A DNA stretch of 64,000 nucleotides from Flavivirga jejuensis (GTDB taxonomy: Bacteria > Bacteroidota > Bacteroidia > Flavobacteriales > Flavobacteriaceae): the NCBI RefSeq assembly GCF_030540765.1, contig NZ_JAUOEL010000007.1, positions 344,866 through 408,865 on the forward strand, given 5' to 3'. The notes beneath the pieces were generated by a model. That model was given only the letters and a program-made list of their open reading frames with translations, was not told the DNA's origin and did not search any database. Position numbers and translations under genes: made by a program. Below, piece after piece: positions 36,133 through 44,023 of this stretch. How positions within the stretch are numbered: the stretch's first letter is position 1; each line of letters starts with the position of its first letter.

Positions 36133-37887
36133 TTAATTTTTAATGTAATTTGATAATGTTAGTTGAATCCAAGGATCTTTAAAGTATCCAAAAAGACTTT
36201 TTATAATTTTATTTTTAAGGTCACATACCGACATAGTGCCTTCTATTGTAATTGTTTTTCCATCTATGCTCTTCGGGTTTTTTGCATAGTAACTTGAATA
36301 TTCTCCATCTGGATTAAGAAATGATAGAATCTCGATTGCTTTTTCAAAGTCAATTTGTCCATAATTTTTTTGTATTTGGCTATTTAATATATCGTACCTC
36401 CATTGAATATCGTCATACGTATTTCTAGCTGTCTTGACTCCTTTAGGTTTTCTAATTTTATTTACTGTGAATTTGTTCATCATACAATACCTCATCTCAG
36501 GAATGAGATACATGTTTGTAACTAATATCACATCTTTTTGCAATACTCTAATTGGGGCAAAATAATAGGTATCAGGGCAATTTAGATCCCTAAAATCATT
36601 ATCTAAAAATCCATTATTTGAAAACATTGTTGTTTCAAATTTTTTGTTTTTGAAATCAAAAAGCTTTCTATTATAATTTAAGTAAGCATTGGGATATTCG
36701 AAATCACTCCAACGCTCCATCATTCCATCTTTTTGATGTGGCTTCGATTTGTTAGCTTCTATAAATTCAAGTTTAGGTAGGATATCTTTATATTTCTTCG
36801 GAGGATATTTAAAAAAATCTATTCGTTTTTCTTTTTTTCCTGCTTCCACAACAACAGCTTTGTCATTGGTACCATCAGCAATTAGATATAACCATGGCAC
36901 GCCTCTTTGAGATTTTCTAATCATTTCTACTCCGTCCTTAGCTGAAGTAGCAAATTGTGCACAATGACGAACAAGCATTATTGAATTTAACCCAGGTCTA
37001 CTTCTATTACAATTAGCCGCAGGAACCGTATTTACACCTACTCCAATTCCTTTATTGTTCATGGCTGTAAGGGAGCCAACAAAACCTGGTGCAGATACAC
37101 TAATAAAAGCCACAGACGGCTTGTCCTTAAATTTATTTGTGGGGTTGTAAATAATCATTGTTGCGACATTTTGCAAAACGTTTGCCGCACTTAACATAAA
37201 ATCTCGACCAAAGAAGTGATCATTTCCTGAGAGAGTAGCATTACCAAATACAGAAAAACCATTACAAAAAATAGGAGGAACAAGCATGTTCGTTTCAAAA
37301 GAGGGCATTTTTTCTTTTAGATATAGCTCTAAATCTGTAAGTCCGTAACCAGTATATAAATAGGATAGAATAAAATCAAAAGCGGTATTAAGATTCCATA
37401 ATTTATTAAAAGTAACTTTCATGCCCGACAGAGAAGAACCATCAACTAGTCCTTGAATCTCTTGTTTATATAAATCTGGAATATCTTCTGGAAATTTTTT
37501 ATCTATTTTTATTGTCATTTTAGATATAAAACCCCAAATTAGTTTACATAGTTTTCTTGATTTTCTTGGATCCATTTCAGGATTAATCATAGCAGGAATA
37601 AAATTGTAAATGTATTCGTTTGCCATTTCATTTACCATATCTGGAGCAAGCCGCCCTAATAGAAACCCCATTTGATATGTGCTTCCCTCAACATAGTAAG
37701 TCGTTTTTGGTAGCCCAGTTTCATAATTTTTGGCTTGCTTACTATTTGCTAAAAACCCACGCATACCTTGAAATTTTTCAATTTTCACAACTTCATAACC
37801 ATCAAGGTTAAATGATTCTAAAATACTCTCGGTCGATTTAAAAAGTGTTTTTTGTTGTTTATTTGTAGAAACAATATTTGAAAACAT
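36133..37887 (-). CDS. C45-family Ntn acyltransferase/hydrolase
   Basis: A 584-residue member of the acyl-CoA:6-aminopenicillanate acyltransferase family (peptidase C45). Autoprocessing would occur before Cys208 in PPIFCNGFSVFGNAT, followed by the typical GNDHFFGRDFML strand, SAPGFVGSLTAMNNKGIGVGVN and WLYLIADG. Such Ntn-hydrolases cleave or exchange N-acyl groups. With ~207 residues before the nucleophile it is longer than the fungal enzyme. No signal peptide is visible, so it should act in the cytoplasm. In this operon an N-acyl transfer or removal on the hydrazine or amino group is plausible. Confidence 0.8.
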   Translation of the reverse strand: MFSNIVSTNKQQKTLFKSTESILESFNLDGYEVVKIEKFQGMRGFLANSKQAKNYETGLPKTTYYVEGSTYQMGFLLGRLAPDMVNEMANEYIYNFIPAMINPEMDPRKSRKLCKLIWGFISKMTIKIDKKFPEDIPDLYKQEIQGLVDGSSLSGMKVTFNKLWNLNTAFDFILSYLYTGYGLTDLELYLKEKMPSFETNMLVPPIFCNGFSVFGNATLSGNDHFFGRDFMLSAANVLQNVATMIIYNPTNKFKDKPSVAFISVSAPGFVGSLTAMNNKGIGVGVNTVPAANCNRSRPGLNSIMLVRHCAQFATSAKDGVEMIRKSQRGVPWLYLIADGTNDKAVVVEAGKKEKRIDFFKYPPKKYKDILPKLEFIEANKSKPHQKDGMMERWSDFEYPNAYLNYNRKLFDFKNKKFETTMFSNNGFLDNDFRDLNCPDTYYFAPIRVLQKDVILVTNMYLIPEMRYCMMNKFTVNKIRKPKGVKTARNTYDDIQWRYDILNSQIQKNYGQIDFEKAIEILSFLNPDGEYSSYYAKNPKSIDGKTITIEGTMSVCDLKNKIIKSLFGYFKDPWIQLTLSNYIKN

Positions 37888-37919
37888 GGATATCTGATTA
37901 AATATATTGGATTATTGAA

Positions 37920-38348
37920 TTAGAGTGTTTTCATAAAATGATAACAGATAATGTCCATGCGTTCTCTAAGATAAAATCGATGAGCTCCAAAACGTTGAAC
38001 ACCTGAATCAAGATCAATTCGTTTGCAGAGATTCTTCTTAGCATATTCAGATAGCCAATCCAGCATTTCCTTTCCATGCCCTCCAGATCTAGAGTTAGAT
38101 GTGGTTATCAAATCATCGATGTATAGATATTTCCCCCATGCTATAGATTGGCTAATCCTAAAGCCAGAAACAGCTTCAATTTTATTATCTACTTCAACTC
38201 CTAAAAGCTGATAATTTGATTTGATTTCTAATTCGCGTATTAGGTCAACATAATTTGCCTCTTCAATACAAGGCCTTAACTCCTTCATAATCAAGTAAGA
38301 AGAAAGTATTTCTTCTTTTGTTTTTAATAATCTGAGTGTAATTTTCAT
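37920..38348 (-). CDS. GNAT-family N-acetyltransferase (possible HAA acyltransferase)
   Basis: A ~142-residue single GNAT domain with the acyl-CoA loop in TTSNSRSGGHGKEMLDWL and the C-terminal QRFGAHRFYLRERMD typical of this fold. An ATG at 38348, one base after the ACP stop, is preferred over one at 38375 inside the ACP gene. Directly following an ACP and an AMP-ligase gene, it matches the order in triacsin-type clusters, where a GNAT succinylates ACP-bound hydrazinoacetate. That parallel is inference. Confidence 0.75.
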   Translation of the reverse strand: MKITLRLLKTKEEILSSYLIMKELRPCIEEANYVDLIRELEIKSNYQLLGVEVDNKIEAVSGFRISQSIAWGKYLYIDDLITTSNSRSGGHGKEMLDWLSEYAKKNLCKRIDLDSGVQRFGAHRFYLRERMDIICYHFMKTL

Positions 38349-38349
38349 A

Positions 38350-38586
38350 TCATTTGTTAACTTTTGAAATTTCAATTTTATTAATTATATCTCCTACCGT
38401 TTTTAGCTTAACAATATTTTCAGGTTTAAAAGCACCTTTTTTGGCATACACTTCTAAGTCTAAAATCAGTAACAAAAAGTTTAGGGAGTCTATTCCTAAA
38501 CAACTAAGTTCATCCTCTAACTTTATAGCGTTTTTATCTATTGGAGGTTTTGTTTTGTCTGCTATTAATTTTAAAATATCTTCCAT
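38350..38586 (-). CDS. Acyl carrier protein
   Basis: A 78-residue acidic protein with the phosphopantetheine site GIDSLNFLLL (Ser34), somewhat divergent from fatty-acid ACP (LGxDSL kept, hydrophobic run after). It would carry the substrate activated by the AMP-ligase encoded two genes upstream. Nine bases separate it from the amidohydrolase gene. It is a dedicated cluster ACP rather than the housekeeping one, judging by divergence and location. Confidence 0.85.
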   Translation of the reverse strand: MEDILKLIADKTKPPIDKNAIKLEDELSCLGIDSLNFLLLILDLEVYAKKGAFKPENIVKLKTVGDIINKIEISKVNK

Positions 38587-38595
38587 ATAATTTTA

Positions 38596-39507
38596 TTATT
38601 TAAGTATTCTGCTAATGTTATTACACATTATATTGTTAATTTCTTCAGAAGAAAGAATACTTTCTATGTTAGTTTTGAAAGTATTGACTAAACTTTTTTG
38701 ATTACCGTTTAATCTATGTATAGGCCAGTCGGTTCCGAATATTAATTTATTCAGGATTCCTCTTTTCTTATGTTCCATTAAAATGTTTTTGAAATTCTCC
38801 ATTCTAATGGCGTTTGTGAAACCAGATAAATCTAAATAAATATTTGATCGATATTCTGCCAATATAGCTGCTTGTTGATGCATCATAAACCCAGCATGGG
38901 CAAGTATAAAATTGACTTTTGGGAATCGATAGGCGGCATCATCTATAAGTTCAGGGGCACTATATTTGAAAGACATTGTAGGACTTGTTGGGCCAGTATG
39001 TAACAAAACAGGAACTTCATATTGTTCTGCGATTTCATAGAAAGAAAAAAGAATGGGATCACTTGGCGAAAATCCACATGGTGGATAAAGTTTTAATCCT
39101 TTAAATCCCCAATCCTTAATCGCTTTTTCAAAAAGATAGAGTCCCTCCTGTCCTCTTCTAGGATCAATGCCAGAAAAAATAATAAAGCGATCGGGATATT
39201 TTAAAAGTAGTTTTCTATGTATTTTATGAATTTCTTTAATTGAAGGAAATTCTTTTGGAAACATAATTCCGTAATCAATGATTAGTAAAATAGATTTTGA
39301 AATTTCCGCATTATCCATTTCATTAATAAGCAAAGTACCATCATCATCACCATGCATGTAAGAAGATATAATACCTTTTAAATGTTCTTTTTGAGATTTT
39401 AATAATTTTTGTGGCACAGAAGATACAACGTTATCAGCTATTCCTTTGAGAAAGGATGCTGGAAGCACTTTATGAGATGCAAGATGAGAATGACAATCAA
39501 TTATCAT
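38596..39507 (-). CDS. Amidohydrolase-2 family TIM-barrel hydrolase
   Basis: A 303-residue protein with the metal site HxH at residues 6-8 (IIDCHSHL), then GLKLYPPCGF, a central HTGPTSPT, HAGFMMHQQA and a final catalytic Asp in FGTDWPIHR. This is the pattern of amidohydrolase-2 (ACMSD-like) enzymes, which hydrolyse amides or decarboxylate acids. It overlaps the AMP-ligase gene by 11 bases. In the proposed pathway it might remove a succinyl or other acyl protecting group, or decarboxylate a late intermediate; neither is shown. Confidence 0.82.
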   Translation of the reverse strand: MIIDCHSHLASHKVLPASFLKGIADNVVSSVPQKLLKSQKEHLKGIISSYMHGDDDGTLLINEMDNAEISKSILLIIDYGIMFPKEFPSIKEIHKIHRKLLLKYPDRFIIFSGIDPRRGQEGLYLFEKAIKDWGFKGLKLYPPCGFSPSDPILFSFYEIAEQYEVPVLLHTGPTSPTMSFKYSAPELIDDAAYRFPKVNFILAHAGFMMHQQAAILAEYRSNIYLDLSGFTNAIRMENFKNILMEHKKRGILNKLIFGTDWPIHRLNGNQKSLVNTFKTNIESILSSEEINNIMCNNISRILK

Positions 39508-40981
39508 ATGATAAAATCAGGTTTTTAAGGTTTTCTATTTTTGGTTTTCCCGTTTTCGTTCTAGGAATTTCATCTACAATATTGATTTGGTCTGGAATAT
39601 GTATTGAATTTAATTTTGAATCAATATGATGGATTATTTCTTCCTTAATGTTTGCTTTGAAATTTTGAACTATCACGAATGTGATCGCACTATCCAATTT
39701 ATCCGCTTGTAATATGGCCACACTAACACTTTCTTTTACCCAGTTAAGTTCCTCAATACATTGGTCTACATCCTCCAGATAAACTTTTTTCCCTCCTCTT
39801 ATAACCATATTTTTTCTTCTTCCAGCTATATATAGATAGCCTTCGCTGTCGAAGTAGCCAAGGTCTCCTGTTCGAAAGTAGCCTGATACCGTATAACATT
39901 CTTTCTGCATAGTATCATTATAATAACCTGATTGTATAACACTGTCGCCCTTCATAATAATTTCTCCTATTTCTCCTAGGGGCAAGTCCATTTCATTTTC
40001 GTTAGTATCTACAACTCTAATACTAATCCCAGCAGGCTTACCCACAGTTCTTGGTTTTATAAATTGAAAAGGAGTGATAGTAGCGAAACAGGTAGTTTCA
40101 CTTAATCCATAACATGGAATAATGTGACGATTAAATTTTGAAAAAAAATCAAGTCGTACCTTTTCAGATAAAGGTGCAGCACCAGAAATTGTAAACTTCA
40201 AACTGTTAGTATCTTCAGGTTCGAACAAAGCATTAATTGCTTGAAAGATAATAGGTACGGCACTAAAAGATTTTATTTTCTCCTGTTTCAAAGCCGTTTT
40301 AAGATTACGAGATGTTATAGCATTAAAAGCCTTACAAATAACGCATTTACCTCCCATTCTTATCACTGGAATAATATCACTAATAAGAGTAAATGTGTGA
40401 AACATTGGAAGAACACTTGCTGTGATCCAGGACGAATTATAACCAAAAAGATAAATAGCTTCATTCGTGTTTTTTATAATATTTGTTGACGATAATAATA
40501 CCCCTTTTGGATTTCCTGTAGTTCCAGAAGTATAAATTAAAAGTTTACCTCTAATATCTAAATTTAGATCAGGTATTTTCTGAGAAGTTTTGCAGATGTT
40601 AGAAACGTCTGGCTCTATTATTACTATGTCTCTGCCTTCTTTGATTGATAGTTTATCCGAAATAATTAGTTTAGTTTCAGAATGAAGCAGGATTTTGTTT
40701 AACTCTTCTTCGCTATAATCTGGATCAAGTGGATTGATTGTATAAGGTAAATTTAAACCGCAAATAAGATATAGAGCTTGATGAAGCCTTTCTTTACAAC
40801 TTATTGTAATTACACTTCCAGAAGAAATACAATTTTTATCGATTATTTCCTTCAGTTTTATAACCCCGTTTATTAACATGCCATAGGTAATTTGAATTCC
40901 TTCACTAATATCACATAAAGCTATTTTGTCTAAATCTATGTTAAAAAAGGTTTCTTTGTTATGAATTTCTTTTAAACACAT
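39497..40981 (-). CDS. AMP-forming acyl/amino-acid ligase
   Basis: A 494-residue ANL-superfamily enzyme with P-loop YTSGTTGNPKG, the GLSETT motif, GYFRTGD and the C-terminal catalytic Lys in PRTKTGK. It activates a carboxylate as adenylate and loads it onto a carrier, most simply the ACP encoded two genes downstream. Neighbouring hydrazine genes make hydrazinoacetate a strong candidate substrate, as for the equivalent ligase in triacsin biosynthesis; a fatty acid is the alternative. It overlaps both neighbours by about ten bases. Confidence 0.88.
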   Translation of the reverse strand: MCLKEIHNKETFFNIDLDKIALCDISEGIQITYGMLINGVIKLKEIIDKNCISSGSVITISCKERLHQALYLICGLNLPYTINPLDPDYSEEELNKILLHSETKLIISDKLSIKEGRDIVIIEPDVSNICKTSQKIPDLNLDIRGKLLIYTSGTTGNPKGVLLSSTNIIKNTNEAIYLFGYNSSWITASVLPMFHTFTLISDIIPVIRMGGKCVICKAFNAITSRNLKTALKQEKIKSFSAVPIIFQAINALFEPEDTNSLKFTISGAAPLSEKVRLDFFSKFNRHIIPCYGLSETTCFATITPFQFIKPRTVGKPAGISIRVVDTNENEMDLPLGEIGEIIMKGDSVIQSGYYNDTMQKECYTVSGYFRTGDLGYFDSEGYLYIAGRRKNMVIRGGKKVYLEDVDQCIEELNWVKESVSVAILQADKLDSAITFVIVQNFKANIKEEIIHHIDSKLNSIHIPDQINIVDEIPRTKTGKPKIENLKNLILSYDN

Positions 40982-42057
40982 TTTGCTAAAGTATTAATGG
41001 TTTTTTCTGCAAGTGCTGGAGCTAGCCTGTATCCAGAACCACCACATCCACCTGCGATAAGATGAGTTGGGTTTCTAAATTCTGCTACAGTTATAGGTTG
41101 TCTTTTAGAGGAATAGGTATCACAGAATACACGTCCTTTGGATAGATAAGGAATCATGTTTGGTACATATTTATTCAAAATAGCAATTGCTCTGTCCAAT
41201 TCATCTTCAGTTATTTTTAAAGGCTCTTTCGGACTACAATTCCATTCTTCACTTGAAACGCTAAATAACCATTTTTTTTGTTCGAGCATTGGCATTAAAA
41301 AAGAATCTTCATCTAAAAAATACAGAACCGAATCTTTTCTATTTGGGAATATGTCTATATAAAAGCAAATTATTTTTTTTATTTTCCAGTCTACCTTAAA
41401 TTTCTTTATCCAAGGAATTTGTAAACTCCAAGGTCCAATAGAAGTAATAACAAAACGAGAAGAAAATTCTCTCCCGTCGGCTAATAAAATATTGTTTAGT
41501 AAACATTCTCTATCATATTTTACATTTATTACTTCTGAGTGTTCAATTATTTCAACATTTCTGCCTTGATATTGTGAAGCAAGAAGAAGTTTTGAAATGG
41601 AACTTTTATCAATTGCACGGTAACATTCAATTGGACCATGAATCTCTTGCTCTTTTTGAAGCTGCACCTTCTTTTTGGAAATATTTAGTTGGTTACAGCT
41701 AGAATTTGATTGTCTTAACTTTTTCTCAAATCTATTTTTATTAAAACTATCAGGTTTTCCTATTGCATAAGCTTCTAATCTAACAGAAGGAAAATCCAGT
41801 ATCTCAGATGTAATATTATTAAAATGAACTCGCGATAAAGCAGACATTTTTTTTATTTCATCTGTTAGATTGTTTGGAAAATCTAAATCAGCACCAAAAT
41901 AAGAAGCTCCACTTCCCATTTTCGATTTGTCGATAACAGCAATTTTCCATTCAGAAAACATATTGGCTCCCAAAAAGGCACACCAAGCACCTACGTAACC
42001 ACCACCAATGATAATAAGGTCAAAATACTCATTAGTTGTTTTTAAACGTTCCACCAT
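40972..42057 (-). CDS. FAD-dependent glycine-oxidase-like (DAO) oxidoreductase
   Basis: A 361-residue DAO-family enzyme with FAD site IIGGGYVGAW (about 16-25) and a C-terminal second FAD contact (AGGCGGSGYRLAPALA). In hydrazinoacetate pathways an enzyme of this family oxidatively cleaves the lysine-derived N-N adduct, releasing hydrazinoacetate and an aldehyde. Position directly after the cupin/MetRS-like genes fits that role well. It overlaps the cupin gene by 16 bases and the ligase gene by 10. Confidence 0.85.
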   Translation of the reverse strand: MVERLKTTNEYFDLIIIGGGYVGAWCAFLGANMFSEWKIAVIDKSKMGSGASYFGADLDFPNNLTDEIKKMSALSRVHFNNITSEILDFPSVRLEAYAIGKPDSFNKNRFEKKLRQSNSSCNQLNISKKKVQLQKEQEIHGPIECYRAIDKSSISKLLLASQYQGRNVEIIEHSEVINVKYDRECLLNNILLADGREFSSRFVITSIGPWSLQIPWIKKFKVDWKIKKIICFYIDIFPNRKDSVLYFLDEDSFLMPMLEQKKWLFSVSSEEWNCSPKEPLKITEDELDRAIAILNKYVPNMIPYLSKGRVFCDTYSSKRQPITVAEFRNPTHLIAGGCGGSGYRLAPALAEKTINTLAKCV

Positions 42058-42377
42058 ATAGAGAATATCAGAATGTTTTCTTTTCCAGAATTACAAATTG
42101 AATGAGATTCATTTGAGTCAAAAAAAAGAATATCTCCTTGTTTTACTTTTCCTTCTTTCTTTTCATTACGAATAAGTTCACCTTCTCCTTTCGCAATAAA
42201 CCAACACTCTCTTACTTCATGAACATCAATCAAACTAGATTTTCCAGGAAACACTTCCCATCTTGATGCTTTAAAAGGTGCCAACTGTATGTTATTTGTG
42301 TTAAATACCACCTCTTCGACTACCATAATTTCTTTTTCTATTAATGGCGGTAGGAATTCTAATTTTACGTTCCTCAT
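42042..42377 (-). CDS. Cupin protein, separate half of a hydrazine synthetase
   Basis: A 111-residue single-domain cupin. Metal ligands are likely His53 and Glu57 (DVHEVRECW) with His92 (NESHSI), and the conserved GDILFFDS strand is present. In known hydrazine synthetases a cupin is fused to a MetRS-like domain and forms the N-N bond by rearranging an N-hydroxylysine-amino acid ester. Here the gene lies two bases after a stand-alone MetRS-like gene, so the two products probably act as a complex. Confidence 0.82.
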   Translation of the reverse strand: MRNVKLEFLPPLIEKEIMVVEEVVFNTNNIQLAPFKASRWEVFPGKSSLIDVHEVRECWFIAKGEGELIRNEKKEGKVKQGDILFFDSNESHSICNSGKENILIFSIWWNV

Positions 42378-42379
42378 AA

Positions 42380-44005
42380 TTAATTAAATTTTAGTTGTTT
42401 TTCTATAATTGTTTTTGGTAAGCATGGTAAAAGATTATTGTAATCTAATATTTCAAAAAAGCTGGTAGGAATTTCTAACTTTTCAAGTGAGTTAATATTA
42501 TTAAAGTTTTTATTAGTAGGAGCTCCTGTATTTCCAAGTGCTTTCCAAATTGTCTCACTAATTTCAGGCATTATTGGAAAAAAGAATAATGATAATGACT
42601 TCAACAACCAATATGGATTAGCTAACCAATCTTCATTTTTGATTGTTTTCAAAAACCAATTCTGAGAAAATTCAACAGCTTTATTTAAATTTTGAGTTGG
42701 AGGCATTAATAAATTTGCTTGTTGTTTAACAGCCAACATTAGATCTTTGTTAAGGTTTGATGGAAGTTTTTTTACCTCTTTCGTTTCTAATAGTTGATAT
42801 AAAAGTTTTTGAACTTTTATATCAAATTCTTTTACTAAAAAACTATTATTAAAGTGAATAAAATCAGATATATTAAAATCTGTTTCCTTGTCTTTAGGAT
42901 GGTTCTTTGCAAGATAAAATCTTATAGAATCGCTTTTTGCTTTTGTTTTATTAACTATGTCTCCAGCCCATATCACATGAAGTCTGCTAGTTGAAAACTT
43001 ACTTCCCTCAAGTTTGTAGAAATGGTTTGTAAGCAAATAATCGAATGGTTTAAAAGTATTCGATTCGATAGCAGACCCCAAAACTCCTACAAACCATGGT
43101 ATGGTACTGTCTATGCCAAAACTTGCTATAGTAGTTACCTCTGATCCCTTTTCGAACGGGTTTCTATCAAGATTCATTTCTTTCGAATACAATGCTCCAC
43201 ATACTCTTGACAGCGAGAAAAGACCAGTATATGGAAAAACAACGTGGTAATTTTTTCCTTCTAAATTTTCATTTCCCCATTTTACCCCCCAATTACCAGG
43301 ATTGGTTATTCTCACTTCTCCTTTGTAGAAATCAAGATAACGTTCTATAATTTTGAAAAATTCTAAACGTGTTCCCATAGATGTAATATGATTCAATAAC
43401 TTTTTGATATTTTTAATTTTCAAAAAGAATGTATTCACATTTTTTTCCTTTATATCGGTTTCACCTAAAGTGGGTTTAGTTTCTTTAAAATCCTCTGGAT
43501 TAAACTGCATTCCACATACTTCACACAGATAACTTCCAGCGTCATTTTGACAATGAGGGCAATTTCCTCGAATCCAAGTTCCTACAATGTATTTATCTGT
43601 TTTTGAGCTGTAAAAAACCTTTTCGTTACGTCTATAATATGACTTGGTTTTTGAGAGGGCTTCCATGGTATTCAGATACATGTCATCAACTTGTTTTTTA
43701 TATGCATTATCTAATGGGTTAAAATAATCACAATCTATCATTAAAGCTTTCAGGTCATCTTCTATAAGTTTATGGAAATGATTACAAACTTTATAAACGT
43801 CCATTTTAGTTTGATAAGACTTGAGAAGAACATATGATTCGTAGATATCTGAACTTGAAATAACTTTTGCCGAATCTCCATTTCGATTAAGAGATCTAGC
43901 AAGGATATCCATTTTTAAGAATGGGCCTCCAATATGCCCAAGATGAAGTCTTCCATTTGGTGTGGGCATCGCAGGAATCAGCAAAAATTTTTTTTTAGAT
44001 TTCAT
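42380..44005 (-). CDS. Methionyl-tRNA synthetase-like enzyme, hydrazine synthetase partner
   Basis: A 541-residue class I aaRS homologue with HLGH (21-24, HIGH motif), a zinc knuckle CPHC/CEVC (149-164) and a degenerate KMSKS loop (KFSTS, 336-340). The C-terminal helical part resembles the MetRS anticodon domain but is divergent. A housekeeping MetRS would not be expected inside this operon. MetRS-like domains in hydrazine synthetases activate glycine (or another amino acid) with ATP and esterify it to N-hydroxylysine. It lies 18 bases after the N-hydroxylase gene. Confidence 0.85.
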   Translation of the reverse strand: MKSKKKFLLIPAMPTPNGRLHLGHIGGPFLKMDILARSLNRNGDSAKVISSSDIYESYVLLKSYQTKMDVYKVCNHFHKLIEDDLKALMIDCDYFNPLDNAYKKQVDDMYLNTMEALSKTKSYYRRNEKVFYSSKTDKYIVGTWIRGNCPHCQNDAGSYLCEVCGMQFNPEDFKETKPTLGETDIKEKNVNTFFLKIKNIKKLLNHITSMGTRLEFFKIIERYLDFYKGEVRITNPGNWGVKWGNENLEGKNYHVVFPYTGLFSLSRVCGALYSKEMNLDRNPFEKGSEVTTIASFGIDSTIPWFVGVLGSAIESNTFKPFDYLLTNHFYKLEGSKFSTSRLHVIWAGDIVNKTKAKSDSIRFYLAKNHPKDKETDFNISDFIHFNNSFLVKEFDIKVQKLLYQLLETKEVKKLPSNLNKDLMLAVKQQANLLMPPTQNLNKAVEFSQNWFLKTIKNEDWLANPYWLLKSLSLFFFPIMPEISETIWKALGNTGAPTNKNFNNINSLEKLEIPTSFFEILDYNNLLPCLPKTIIEKQLKFN

Positions 44006-44023
44006 GGCTTGTTGTGTTAAAAA

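Noticed and set aside
42380..44005. Housekeeping methionyl-tRNA synthetase or antibiotic-resistant MetRS copy
   Set aside because: The KMSKS motif is degenerate, the gene is embedded in an overlapping operon and abuts a cupin gene; a self-resistance role remains only a weak alternative.
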